Assembly: GCA_003538975.1 (NCBI GenBank)
Contig: DPQQ01000004.1
Coordinates: 88,778-150,286 of the forward strand
Origin: Clostridiales bacterium
Lineage (GTDB): Bacteria; Bacillota; Clostridia; Christensenellales; Borkfalkiaceae
Direction: 5' to 3'
Length of the DNA: 61,509 nt
Position 1 is the first letter of the stretch. Each line of letters opens with the position of its first letter. Shown here one piece after another: positions 29,544 through 38,208 of this stretch. The notes below the pieces were generated by a model, which saw nothing but the letters and a program-made list of their open reading frames with translations, was not told the origin of the DNA and did not search any database. The position numbers and the translations under genes were made by a program.

Positions 29544-31081
29544 TATACGCCCTCCGTTTCGAACGAAATTATCATTCTGTCGTCTTCTCTCAATACCTTT
29601 TCGATAGCTTTTCTGGCTCTTCTCTTATTCTTTATGGCGGATACCACACCGAGAACTTCGATCGAAATAAGCGGCGAGAGAGCGACAAAGGCGACTACTC
29701 CGAACCCTAACGAAAGAATGGAGGCTTCGCCCTGTAATTCGGCGCAAAGTCCTAAAGCTATCGGGAGAATAAAGCTCGAAGTAAGCGGCCCGGAAACGAC
29801 TCCGCCCGCATCGAAAGCGATTGCTGTATAAATTTTCGGGATAAAGAACGAAAGTATAAAGCAGAGCGCATATCCCGGAATGAGAACGTATAAGATCGAA
29901 AATCCGAAAATAATTCTTATCGCCGAAAGAGCTATCGCCGCGCCGACGCCGACCGCGAGAGTTATTAAAAGAGTTTTCTTTTTAATAAATTCGTTTGTGA
30001 TTTCTTCAACCTGCGTGGTTAAAATTCTGACGGCGGGTTCCGCAAGAACGGTAAGCGCGCCGATTATCATACAAATAACCGAAGTAACGACAGGCCCCGA
30101 CTTACTGAGTTCCGTTCCGATTTTGTAGCCTATACCCATATAGGAACAATCCACTGCCGCAAGGAAGAGTACAAGTCCCACATACACGAACAAAAGTCCT
30201 ATACCGAGATCTATAACTTTCTTTTTAGGCGTTTTCAGAAACAGCCTGTCTACGATAAGGTAGCATATGTAAAGCATGCCGATCGCGATGCCGACTTCTT
30301 TGAGTTTTTCGAACACGTAGTGGAAAAAGCTTGCAAAGAAGTTCGCCGGTATCGAATAATCGGGAAGTTCGTACTCAATGTTTTTGCTGTAAAAAAACGT
30401 CAGAAGGAGCATTACTATAACCGGTCCTACCGACGAAAACGCCACTAGTCCGAACGAAGCGTCCTTTTCGCTCTTTTTCGCGAGTATAAGCGCGACGCCC
30501 GCGCCCAAAGACATCAGAAACGGTACTGTCATCGGTCCCGTTGTAACGCCGCCCGAGTCGAAGCATAACGGAAGCATGGCTTCGTTTCCGCGATACACGT
30601 TGAGCGCAACCAAACCGAATGCTACCATGTAAAGAACGGCAAGTATCGAAACAAGACTTTCTTTTTTAATAACTCTTAGAACGGCAAGCACAAGGAACAG
30701 AGCAACGCCGAGTCCTATCGAAATTATAAGAAGGAGCTTCGGGAACGCCGCGCTCGTCTGCATCGCAAGAACGGATAAGTCCGGTTCCGAAACGGTGATT
30801 AAAAATCCGAACGCGAAGAAAACTACTATAAGAACTCCTATTTTACCTTGTTTAGTGAGTCCCCTGCCTATCTTTTTGCCGATAGGCGTGGTCGCGCGTT
30901 CCGCGCCGTAGTTGAACAAAGCTATGCCGAGTATTATAAACACCGTCGAAACGGTAAACGAAACGAGTTCGTGCGCGGCGAATTCGAGTACGCCGAACAA
31001 AGTTAAAATAATCATGAGAGCGTAAATCGGCAATACCGAAAAAGCCGAATTTTTAACTTCTTTCAGTAAATCTTTTATCAA
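29543..31081 (-). CDS. DUF1538 polytopic membrane protein
   Basis: About 512 residues and 12-14 predicted membrane helices arranged as two similar halves. Each half carries a conserved glycine-rich re-entrant-like motif: LCFDSGGVTTGPMTVPFLMSLG in the first and AIAFDAGGVVSGPLTSSFILPIALG in the second. This internal duplication is typical of DUF1538 transporters, whose substrate is unknown. Start chosen at TTG 31081 because AAGGAGGAG sits 6 nt before it; the upstream in-frame GTG at 31105 would put the ribosome site inside the gene. It heads an operon with the two PII-like genes. Confidence 0.85.
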   Translation of the reverse strand: MIKDLLKEVKNSAFSVLPIYALMIILTLFGVLEFAAHELVSFTVSTVFIILGIALFNYGAERATTPIGKKIGRGLTKQGKIGVLIVVFFAFGFLITVSEPDLSVLAMQTSAAFPKLLLIISIGLGVALFLVLAVLRVIKKESLVSILAVLYMVAFGLVALNVYRGNEAMLPLCFDSGGVTTGPMTVPFLMSLGAGVALILAKKSEKDASFGLVAFSSVGPVIVMLLLTFFYSKNIEYELPDYSIPANFFASFFHYVFEKLKEVGIAIGMLYICYLIVDRLFLKTPKKKVIDLGIGLLFVYVGLVLFLAAVDCSYMGIGYKIGTELSKSGPVVTSVICMIIGALTVLAEPAVRILTTQVEEITNEFIKKKTLLITLAVGVGAAIALSAIRIIFGFSILYVLIPGYALCFILSFFIPKIYTAIAFDAGGVVSGPLTSSFILPIALGLCAELQGEASILSLGFGVVAFVALSPLISIEVLGVVSAIKNKRRARKAIEKVLREDDRMIISFETEGV

Positions 31082-31087
31082 CGGATT

Positions 31088-31096
31088 CTCCTCCTT
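31088..31096 (-). promoter_or_regulatory. Ribosome binding site deciding the TTG start
   Basis: AAGGAGGAG on the minus strand, 6 nt before TTG 31081. It is a near-perfect Shine-Dalgarno sequence and the reason for preferring this non-ATG start. Confidence 0.75.
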
Positions 31097-31178
31097 GTCT
31101 TTCACGTTCTTTTTTTACAGTGTTTTTATTACAGGTCGTTTTGATTCACACCCGTATCTTTGAATGTTATCGGTTTAA

Positions 31179-32429
31179 TTATTCTTCGGTTTCTATAATA
31201 AAGCCGTCGCGGCTTTTCAGAAACTTGGTTTTGAAAAACGCTTTTATGCAGTTTTCCATCTTTTCGGGATCGGACGAACCTACCGTTTCGATGCCATGAT
31301 GCATGGCAAGCTGGGCAAGACCTATATCGCAGGCATTCATTCCGAGATTCGCGCTCGTCATAAGTCCTATCGTTCCGCCGCAGCGAAGGTCCGAATTGTT
31401 ATAATAATCCTGATATTCAACCCCCGCTTCCCTTAAAATCTTTTTAAGTATCGCGGAAGAAAGCCCGTCGGTAGAATAGTTTGTATGATGCTTTATAACT
31501 ATGCCTTTATTCAGATATGTTCTTTCCTTTACGTCGGACTTTTCTGGATGAGCGGGATGAACGGCATGAGCGTTGTCGACCGATAAAATATAACCGTTTT
31601 GGCACGCTTCGATGAACCCGTCTTCGTCCAAACCCAACCCCCTTATAATCTTTTTCATCGTAATTTCAAGTATTGCCGAGTCCGCGCCCTGTTTTGTGCG
31701 GCTGCCGATTTCTTCGTTATCGAAGCAGCACATAAGCGATATGCCCACGGGTTCGGTTTCGGTAATAGCTTTTATCGAAGCGTAAACGCTGGTTAAGTTA
31801 TCTATACGCGGCGAACATAAAAATTCTTCTTCAACGCCGCTGTAAAAGGCGGGAACCGCAGGTACGACGTAAAGATCGGCGTCTATCACCTTTTTTTCGG
31901 AAAGAGTTTCGTAAACGTTTTTGTCCGAACCGAAGAGCGGAGCCATGTCGTTCTGTACGGAAAGCGAAAGCGATTCGTTAACAGTCGGATTATGGTGTAT
32001 GCAAAGTCCGGGAATGTTGAGATAATATCCGCTCACAACATTTTTGCAAACTATTTCGGAATCTTTTTCGTACATTATTCTGCCAGCAACCTTCAAAGGT
32101 ACGTTCATCATCGAATAATTAACGAGTCCGCCGTACTTTTCGACGTTGAGTCTCTTTCCTTCGGGACTGTCGGTACAGTCGGAGCCTTTTATTTTAAGAC
32201 AGGGCGAATCGGTATGACTTTCGCATACGTTGAAAGCGAGATTATCCCCTATCGAAAACGCTATAAGAGCCGTTCCGCTCGTCGTAAAATAATACTTGCC
32301 GCCCTTGTAAAGGTTCCATGTTTCTTCGAGCGAAATTTTAGTGAATCCCGCTTCTTCAAGCATTGCGGCGCCGTTTTCTACCGCATGATAAGCGGTATAC
32401 GACAAATCCAAAAATTCTTTAAGTTCCAT
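31179..32429 (-). CDS. M18 family aminopeptidase
   Basis: 416 residues. Cytosolic dinuclear zinc peptidase that removes N-terminal residues, in this family preferably acidic ones. Ligand motifs are visible: CESHTDSPCLKIKG (His72), RIDNLTSVYA (bridging Asp), FDNEEIGSRTKQGA (catalytic Glu pair), and the C-terminal HHGIET histidine. Length and order match aspartyl aminopeptidase / ApeB proteins. CGGAG precedes ATG 32429. A TATAAT-like -10 lies near 32471-32476 on the minus strand but no good -35 was found. Confidence 0.93.
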   Translation of the reverse strand: MELKEFLDLSYTAYHAVENGAAMLEEAGFTKISLEETWNLYKGGKYYFTTSGTALIAFSIGDNLAFNVCESHTDSPCLKIKGSDCTDSPEGKRLNVEKYGGLVNYSMMNVPLKVAGRIMYEKDSEIVCKNVVSGYYLNIPGLCIHHNPTVNESLSLSVQNDMAPLFGSDKNVYETLSEKKVIDADLYVVPAVPAFYSGVEEEFLCSPRIDNLTSVYASIKAITETEPVGISLMCCFDNEEIGSRTKQGADSAILEITMKKIIRGLGLDEDGFIEACQNGYILSVDNAHAVHPAHPEKSDVKERTYLNKGIVIKHHTNYSTDGLSSAILKKILREAGVEYQDYYNNSDLRCGGTIGLMTSANLGMNACDIGLAQLAMHHGIETVGSSDPEKMENCIKAFFKTKFLKSRDGFIIETEE

Positions 32430-32666
32430 AGTTTCTCCGTTCAGGCATAGCCCAGCAGAATAAAAAACGTGGATTATACCTTATATTTTTACTGTTTTAG
32501 CAGAATTTTTATTTTATATTAACATATCCGTCCACGCCCGTCAAGCGGAGATATTGAACAGATTTTTGCATTTTGTCTATTCTCATCGCAAGAGTAAAAT
32601 CGTCCGTAAATCTCGTTTTTACGGGCTGATTTTGCGTTTTTACATAATTCAACCCGCTAAAAGGCA

Positions 32667-32703
32667 CGTTTTTATCATACCTGTATCGCCGAAACGATAC
32701 CGT
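32667..32703 (-). repeat. Interspersed 38-bp element, copy B
   Basis: Minus-strand copy with the most complete left half: GTATCG-TTTCGG-CGATAC can form a 6-bp stem, followed by AGGTATGATAAAAACG. It begins 3 bp past the stop codon of the SDR gene and is upstream of the aminopeptidase gene. Confidence 0.7.
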
Positions 32704-32705
32704 TT

Positions 32706-33587
32706 TTACGATTTGTAATCGAACACGTCCGAAAAAAGTTCCTGCTTCGAGCTTTTCAGCACTCCTGCTATCACCGAAGCGGTAAAATTCGGGAACAGTC
32801 TTCCGAAAAAGCACATAAACTTTCCGTCTATGCCGAGTGGAACGGTTTTTTTACGTTTTACTATCGCTTTTACGCACTTTTTGCCCGTTTTTTCGACCGA
32901 AGCCATGAACGAAGAAATAAGTTTGTTATTTGAAACGTCTGTCTTTTGTCTTTGCATTATGTCTGTTTTCACAAACCCGGGGTAAATTCCGACTACGTTT
33001 ATTTTTCCTTTATATTCGACTCGCAACGCGTCGGTAAATCCCTTCATCGCGAACTTCACCGCAGTATACATGCTTTCGCCGACGACGGCGCACATAGACG
33101 AACTCGAAGCGATGTTTACTATGCAAGGGACGGAACTTTTTTTAAGTATCGGGAGAAGAGTCGCCGTCGAGACAAGATTCGCCCTGAAGTCCGTGTCTAT
33201 GATTTCGTCCCGCTCTTTTGCGGTTATTTTTTCGAACTTTTCGAACGGGAGCATAAATCCGGCGTTGTTTATAAGCACGTCCGCGCCGCTATCCGAAGAC
33301 GCGATTTCCGCTCCGAATTCTTCCCACTTTTTATCGTCTCTCACGTCGAACAGTCTGTACGAAAAATTTTCTTTATTGACTCTTACGGTTTCGAGAGCGG
33401 CGAGCATCTTTTTTTCGTTACGGCATATTCCTATGACTTTAGCTCCGTATTCTTCGAGCAGAATTTTGGTGATCGAAAACCCTATTCCGCCGGAAGCTCC
33501 CGTAATAACAACGGTTTTACCTTTAAGCCAGGTATTTTTAGTCTTTATTTCTGCAGTTTTTGCTTCTCTTTTCTTACCCTTTTCCAC
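32706..33587 (-). CDS. SDR family NAD(P)-dependent oxidoreductase
   Basis: 293 residues, classical short-chain dehydrogenase. It has nucleotide-binding TGASGGIG (about 33-40), NNAG, an active-site serine in IASSSS, and YTAVKFAMKG with catalytic Tyr and Lys. The C-terminal ~60 residues extend beyond the core. The N-terminus is lysine-rich for ~25 residues. The start is GTG 33587 with only a weak purine-rich site; no ATG precedes the fold. The exact substrate is not visible. Its own promoter is at 33641-33669. Confidence 0.88.
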   Translation of the reverse strand: MEKGKKREAKTAEIKTKNTWLKGKTVVITGASGGIGFSITKILLEEYGAKVIGICRNEKKMLAALETVRVNKENFSYRLFDVRDDKKWEEFGAEIASSDSGADVLINNAGFMLPFEKFEKITAKERDEIIDTDFRANLVSTATLLPILKKSSVPCIVNIASSSSMCAVVGESMYTAVKFAMKGFTDALRVEYKGKINVVGIYPGFVKTDIMQRQKTDVSNNKLISSFMASVEKTGKKCVKAIVKRKKTVPLGIDGKFMCFFGRLFPNFTASVIAGVLKSSKQELFSDVFDYKS

Positions 33588-33640
33588 TCTTTTTACTTGT
33601 TTTGCGATATCCGTCGCAAATTCCCCGTATAATTTTTAAT

Positions 33641-33669
33641 ATAATATCACATTTTACTTTGTTTGTAAA
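33641..33669 (-). promoter_or_regulatory. Promoter of the SDR gene
   Basis: Minus-strand TTTACA (33669-33664), 17-bp spacer, TATTAT (33646-33641); start expected near 33634. Confidence 0.7.
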
Positions 33670-33727
33670 GACCGAATTTTATCCGCCGGGTATATTTTAA
33701 AAGCTTCTTATACAGCTTATATTCGTT

Positions 33728-33750
33728 TTTGTTTACGCATTATAAACAAA
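33728..33750. promoter_or_regulatory. Inverted repeat between divergent SDR and alcohol dehydrogenase genes
   Basis: TTTGTTTA-N7-TAAACAAA, 8-bp perfect arms, upstream of both divergent promoters. It looks like an operator. The TTGTTTA half-site recalls Rex sites, but the spacing (7 bp between 8-bp arms) does not match the usual 18-bp Rex palindrome. Confidence 0.35.
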
Positions 33751-33788
33751 CAGGTTATGATTTTTAAGTTTAAATAATTAAAAAAAGC

Positions 33789-33817
33789 TTGAAATTGCCC
33801 ATAAAAGGTTTTAAAAT
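33789..33817 (+). promoter_or_regulatory. Promoter of the alcohol dehydrogenase gene
   Basis: TTGAAA (33789-33794), 17-bp spacer, TAAAAT (33812-33817). The leader of about 70 nt contains a possible hairpin AGCGTA...TACGCT (33826-33855) ahead of AAGGAG. Confidence 0.75.
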
Positions 33818-33896
33818 ATTATTGCAGCGTAAAAACCGTATAAAAAATATACGCTTTAACGCTAAAAACAAATAATACAGATAATAAGGAGCTAAT

Positions 33897-35060
33897 ATGT
33901 TAGGAAATTTTACTTACTGCAATCCGACGAAGCTTTATTTCGGAAAAGACTCCGTAAATAACCTTAAAGCCGCGCTCAAGCCTTACAAAAAAATAATGCT
34001 CGTATACGGCGGCGGTTCGATCAAAAAGACCGGACTTTACGACAAAATAATGAAAATTTTATCCGATGAAAATAAAATCGTTTACGAAGATCCCGGCGTT
34101 ATGCCCAACCCAACTCTCGAAAAACTTTACGAAGGCTGCAAAATCGCAAAAGAAAATAAAGTCGATTTTATTCTCGCGGTAGGCGGCGGTTCGGTATGCG
34201 ATTATTCAAAAGCCGTTTCCGCTTCCGCTTATCAGACCGAGGATCCGTGGGAAAAGTATTACGTTAAGTTCGAAGAACCCGATTGTAAAATTATACCCTG
34301 CGGATGCGTTCTCACAATGGTCGGCACCGGTTCCGAAATGAATGGCGGCGCGGTTATAACAAATCATAAAACGATGATGAAGGTAGGTCACGTTTTCGGC
34401 GAAGAGGTCTATCCCAAGTTCGCGATTCTCGATCCCGCTCTCACCTTTACCGTTCCCGAATATCAGATGAAGGCAGGATTCTTCGATATAATGTCGCACC
34501 TTCTCGAACAGTACTTTTCGGGCGAAGACGACAACACTTCGGACTACATTATCGAGGGACTTTTAAAATCCCTTATAATCAGCACGAAGATCGCCGTTAA
34601 AAATCCCGCCGACTACGAAGCGAGAAGCAACATTATGTGGACTGCGACGTGGGCGCTCAATACTTTAGTCGCCATGGGCAAAGCTACCGACTGGGAAGTT
34701 CATATGATAGGTCAGGCCGTCGGCGCGCACACCAACGCCACTCACGGAATGACTCTTTCCGCCATTTCGATGGCATACTACCGCTATATAATGCCGTACG
34801 GTCTTAAAAAGTTCGTCCGCTATGCCGAAAACGTATGGAACGTTTCGCCCGAAAATAAAACAGACGAACAGATCGCCGAAGAAGGCTTAGCCGAAATGGA
34901 AAAATACATGAACGAAATCGGTCTCGTAATGAATCTTAAAGATCTCGGCGTTACCGAAGACATGATCGAAGCAATAGCCGCAAGCACTCTTACGATGACC
35001 GGCGGATATAAGGTCCTTGATAAAAACGAAGTAATCAGGATCCTTAAAGAAAGCTTGTAA
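33897..35060 (+). CDS. Iron-containing (butanol-type) alcohol dehydrogenase
   Basis: 387 residues of the group III iron-dependent alcohol dehydrogenases, closest in pattern to NADPH-dependent butanol dehydrogenases (BdhA/YqhD type). It has an N-terminal nucleotide-binding domain with YGGGSIKKTG and GGGSVCDYSKAV, GTGSEMNGGAVI, and a metal-binding C-terminal half with FFDIMSHLLEQYF and the His of ATHGMTLSAISMAYYRY. Reduces aldehydes to alcohols, re-oxidising NAD(P)H in fermentation. AAGGAG is 8 nt before ATG 33897. Single gene with its own promoter, convergent with the hydrogenase gene. Confidence 0.93.
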   Translation: MLGNFTYCNPTKLYFGKDSVNNLKAALKPYKKIMLVYGGGSIKKTGLYDKIMKILSDENKIVYEDPGVMPNPTLEKLYEGCKIAKENKVDFILAVGGGSVCDYSKAVSASAYQTEDPWEKYYVKFEEPDCKIIPCGCVLTMVGTGSEMNGGAVITNHKTMMKVGHVFGEEVYPKFAILDPALTFTVPEYQMKAGFFDIMSHLLEQYFSGEDDNTSDYIIEGLLKSLIISTKIAVKNPADYEARSNIMWTATWALNTLVAMGKATDWEVHMIGQAVGAHTNATHGMTLSAISMAYYRYIMPYGLKKFVRYAENVWNVSPENKTDEQIAEEGLAEMEKYMNEIGLVMNLKDLGVTEDMIEAIAASTLTMTGGYKVLDKNEVIRILKESL

Positions 35061-35111
35061 CGAAGCTTTGAAGACACGTCGGATTTGCGCCGATTTATAA
35101 GCAAATCATTA

Positions 35112-35169
35112 CATAACGTATGTTATGCTAAAATCTGATCTGTTTTATAAACCTTGAAAATTACAAGGT
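35112..35169. repeat. Two adjacent inverted repeats after adh
   Basis: CATAACGTATGTTATG (35112-35127, 6-bp arms around GTAT) and ACCTTG...CAAGGT (35151-35169). Neither has a T-tract, so they are not clear terminators; they precede the two better hairpins downstream. Confidence 0.4.
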
Positions 35170-35182
35170 AATTACTGATAAT

Positions 35183-35220
35183 TAAAAATAACATCCGTAA
35201 TATTACGGCTGTTATTTTTA
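35183..35220. terminator. Long inverted repeat after the alcohol dehydrogenase gene
   Basis: TAAAAATAACA-T-CCGTAAT is followed directly by its inverse, giving a 38-bp near-perfect palindrome with one mismatch. It could terminate either strand or form a cruciform in this convergent intergenic region. Confidence 0.55.
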
Positions 35221-35290
35221 ATTTTCGCTAAAAACTTCGTTTTATATTCCGCGTAGGATAACGTATATTTAATAACCTTTACGACATGTA

Positions 35291-35317
35291 AAAAGCCGCT
35301 GAAAACCAGCGGCTTTT
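35291..35317. terminator. Bidirectional terminator, adh / hydrogenase
   Basis: AAAAGCCGCT / AGCGGCTTTT arms with a 7-nt loop. T-runs follow on both strands (six on plus, five on minus). It serves the convergent alcohol dehydrogenase and hydrogenase genes. Confidence 0.88.
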
Positions 35318-35346
35318 TTAATTTTTATTTATTTTTATTTATTATA

Positions 35347-36795
35347 TTATTCTTTGTCTTCTTTAAGATTAAGAACGCTTATCGCGTCGGTAATGGTCTT
35401 TTCAAGAGCGAGTTTGCCGTATTTGTCTACGTCGGCTTTATTCTTTTCGCCGTGGGTAAGACATCCCGCACCGCCTATGCATCCGCCGGTACATGCCATA
35501 CCTTCGATAAAGTTTGCGTCGAGCATTCCTTTACTCTTTTTAAGAAGAGCTATCTTGCAGTTTTCGATACCGTCGCACGAAACCGCTTTGAGTTCGAATT
35601 CGGTGTTGCCCTGTTCTTTAAGAGCTTCGGTTACCGCATCGCTCAGACCGCCGCAGCGAGCGAAAATTCTTCCGTAATAAGAAGCGTTGTCGAGAAGAGT
35701 TTCGCCGAGAGTGGTGATGTCTACGTCTTTGCTGTCGAAAAGCGCCTGCAATTCTTCGAACGTAAGAGCTACGTCTACGTAAGGTTTGACGCTGTCCTTC
35801 TGAACTTCCATCTTTTTTGCGGTGCAAGGTCCGATGAATACTATCTTCGCGGTATTGTCGTGATCTTTTATATACTTCGAAATCGCGCCCATGGGCGAAA
35901 GGTTGGACGAAATATAAGGAACGAGATCGGGATAGTTCTTTTCGATATAGTTTACGAAAGCGGGGCAGCACGAAGAAGTCAAGAAGCCTCTTTCGGCAAG
36001 TTCTTTACTTTCGGAATACGCTACAATGTCCGCGCCGAGAGCGGCTTCTACCACGGAGTGGAATCCGAGTTCTTTAAGTCCGGTAACGACCTGACCGAGT
36101 TTAGCGTAAGAAAACTGACTCGAAATCGACGGAGCGACTACTGCGTAAACTTTGTACTTGGTATTGCCTTCGCTTTCTTTTATAAGTCTTATCGCTTCGA
36201 GAATATACGACTTGTCGCTGATCGCGCCGAACGGACACTGATAAACGCACGCGCCGCACGAGATACATTTTTTATCGTCTATCTTCGCGGCTTTGTTTTC
36301 GTCCATGGTAATAGCCTTTACTTTGCAGGCGTTCTGGCACGGTCTTTTATTGTTAACGATAGCGGTGTACGGACAAACTCTCGAACACGCTCCGCATTCT
36401 TTACATTTTGTCTTGTCGATATGAGCGACGTGATTAGCGTCGAGCGAAATCGCGCCGAATCTGCATGCGTCCATACATCTGTGTGCGAGACATCCGCGGC
36501 ATGCATTTGTTACTTCGTATCCGCCGACGGGACATTCGTCGCAGGCGATGTCTATAACCTGAATAACGTTCGGATTGCCGTTGTCAACGCCCATGGCGAG
36601 TTTTACTCTTTCGCCGATGATAGCGCGTTCTTTATAAACGCAGCAACGCATGGTCGGAATCTTGCCGGGGATAATCATTTCCGGAATATTCATAACGTTT
36701 TCCAGAAGTTTGTCCTGCCAGGCAAGTCTTGCGACTTCTCTTAAAACTTTATACTTAAGATGCTGAACTTTAGTATCGAATTTTTTGATATCCAT
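35347..36795 (-). CDS. Monomeric [FeFe]-hydrogenase (group B type)
   Basis: 482 residues from ATG 36795, chosen because GAAGGA sits upstream; the frame could extend 17 residues further without a ribosome site. An N-terminal Cys-rich region (CCVYKE, CDECPVGGYEVTNACRGCLAHRC) is followed by ferredoxin motifs (CKECGACSRVCPY at 131-143, CISCGACVYQCPFG at 177-190). Then comes the H-cluster domain: TSSCCPAF (273-280), PCTAKKME (323-330) and EGMACTGGCIGGAG near 440. These three match the L1-L3 loops, so the active-site ligands are present. It should interconvert protons/ferredoxin and hydrogen in the cytosol. The gap to the SpoIIE gene (240 bp) suggests its own promoter; a weak TTGCCG-N18-TATAAA is present. 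Confidence 0.9.
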   Translation of the reverse strand: MDIKKFDTKVQHLKYKVLREVARLAWQDKLLENVMNIPEMIIPGKIPTMRCCVYKERAIIGERVKLAMGVDNGNPNVIQVIDIACDECPVGGYEVTNACRGCLAHRCMDACRFGAISLDANHVAHIDKTKCKECGACSRVCPYTAIVNNKRPCQNACKVKAITMDENKAAKIDDKKCISCGACVYQCPFGAISDKSYILEAIRLIKESEGNTKYKVYAVVAPSISSQFSYAKLGQVVTGLKELGFHSVVEAALGADIVAYSESKELAERGFLTSSCCPAFVNYIEKNYPDLVPYISSNLSPMGAISKYIKDHDNTAKIVFIGPCTAKKMEVQKDSVKPYVDVALTFEELQALFDSKDVDITTLGETLLDNASYYGRIFARCGGLSDAVTEALKEQGNTEFELKAVSCDGIENCKIALLKKSKGMLDANFIEGMACTGGCIGGAGCLTHGEKNKADVDKYGKLALEKTITDAISVLNLKEDKE

Positions 36796-37035
36796 TTCTT
36801 TTGTCCTTCTTTTTTGCGTTTTATATATTTTTATTATTTTACGCAAAAACCTTTTATTTTAAAAATCTCTGTATTCTTATATCTTTTTATAAAGCGTAAA
36901 AAGATAATCTTAAAAGTTATTGTTTATAGACTATTGCGTATGATTCCGGCAATGCTTCCGATACTTAGTAACCGTATTATGGTTATATTTCTGCGAACCG
37001 TTCGCGCCGTAGCATATCCGCAATAAATTTTTATC

Positions 37036-38208
37036 TTAAAAATAGCAAACCTTTACCGACTTACCCATTTCTCTCAGATCTTTCGAAAGTTCTTCTACAA
37101 GGTTCATTTTGATACTGAAATTTATCGGCAGATCGGGGTTCTGGTGAGCGGGGTTTATCGCTTTGCCGACGAAAAAGTTAATGTCGGTGGCTTCTTCGAA
37201 CAAAAGTCTCGCTATTCTCGAAGCGCCGTCTTTTTTGAAACCCCATTCTTCGTAAAGTGTGTTGTCGCCGAGATAATCGTCGGCGTATTTAAGCACTTTG
37301 TCTATCGTTATAACGCCTTCGGTAACGAGATCGACTCCTTCGATTTCGGCAATCGGAGGAACGTCCGAACGTTCGTATTGGAGGCATGGTTTTACTTCTT
37401 TTCCCAAATATCTCGCGGCGATTTTAGAGGTGGTTCCGCCGCATACGATATGCTTGCCTTCTTTAGAGAAAAACAAGGTGAGCATTCTCGAATCGTCGTC
37501 TTTATTTGCAGGCGAGCCGAAAAGTATATTCATCGGTTCGCGTTTTCTTATTTTTATAACGCACGCCGTCGCGTCGTCGCCGGGTTTGCCGCCGTAAAGC
37601 GAGTTTACTTCGTCTATAAGTATGGTCGAAAGCGTCTTGGCAGTATACCCTACGTGCGCGATGTTAGCCATAAATTCGGCTATCTCTTCTCTCTTCCACC
37701 CGAAATTGTACGAAACACCTATACCCGCGTGCGGACAACCGTCGCTCATCGCGATAAAAACGTCGTTTTCTTTAAGTTCTATCGTAGAACTGTATACCGT
37801 CTTGCCGCCTATCGTCATCTGCGTTTCGGGATAAACGTAAGGTTCGCAGTCTCTTAAAAGTATCACGTGCGGATTGTCGTACTGTATTATCTCAGCGCGG
37901 CTGTTATCGACAAGGTGAATTATCGTAAAAGTCGAATAAGCGACTCCCCTTACCGAACATACCGGGAGAGTGGACGAAATAGTCTCTACGCAATCTTCCA
38001 AACTAAGCCCTTCGGAAATCATCGTCGAAATGATTTTGGAAGTAAGAGTGGATAAAATACTCGCCTTAACGCCGCTTCCGAGTCCGTCGGCTAAAACGAT
38101 TACTTTGCTTCCGTCTCTCGCTTCTATGACGTCTACGTGGTCGCCGCAAAGTTCTTCGCCGTCGTGGTTTATGCTTTTGTAGCCTATATCCGCGCAATAA
38201 CTATTCAT
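37036..38208 (-). CDS. SpoIIE family protein phosphatase
   Basis: 390 residues. The N-terminal ~215 residues form a PP2C-like SpoIIE/RsbU domain: an early Asp in CGDHVDV, VIVLADGLGSGVKAS, and FIAMSDGCPHAG give the metal-binding aspartates. The remaining ~170 residues are a conserved extension found in SpoIIE proteins next to hydrogenase sensors (GSPANKDDDSRM, CGGTTSKIAARYL); its function is unknown. It overlaps the hydrogenase-like sensor gene by 8 bp. The likely role is to dephosphorylate a Ser/Thr-phosphorylated partner in response to redox or hydrogen status. Confidence 0.85.
   Translation of the reverse strand: MNSYCADIGYKSINHDGEELCGDHVDVIEARDGSKVIVLADGLGSGVKASILSTLTSKIISTMISEGLSLEDCVETISSTLPVCSVRGVAYSTFTIIHLVDNSRAEIIQYDNPHVILLRDCEPYVYPETQMTIGGKTVYSSTIELKENDVFIAMSDGCPHAGIGVSYNFGWKREEIAEFMANIAHVGYTAKTLSTILIDEVNSLYGGKPGDDATACVIKIRKREPMNILFGSPANKDDDSRMLTLFFSKEGKHIVCGGTTSKIAARYLGKEVKPCLQYERSDVPPIAEIEGVDLVTEGVITIDKVLKYADDYLGDNTLYEEWGFKKDGASRIARLLFEEATDINFFVGKAINPAHQNPDLPINFSIKMNLVEELSKDLREMGKSVKVCYF

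Noticed and set aside
32509..32814. 101-codon minus-strand frame at the end of the SDR gene
   Set aside because: Half of it lies in another frame of the SDR gene and it reads through the interspersed element; no ribosome site.
36760..37026. 88-codon plus-strand frame between hydrogenase and SpoIIE genes
   Set aside because: AT-rich, Phe/Ile/Lys-rich translation from intergenic sequence, no ribosome site.
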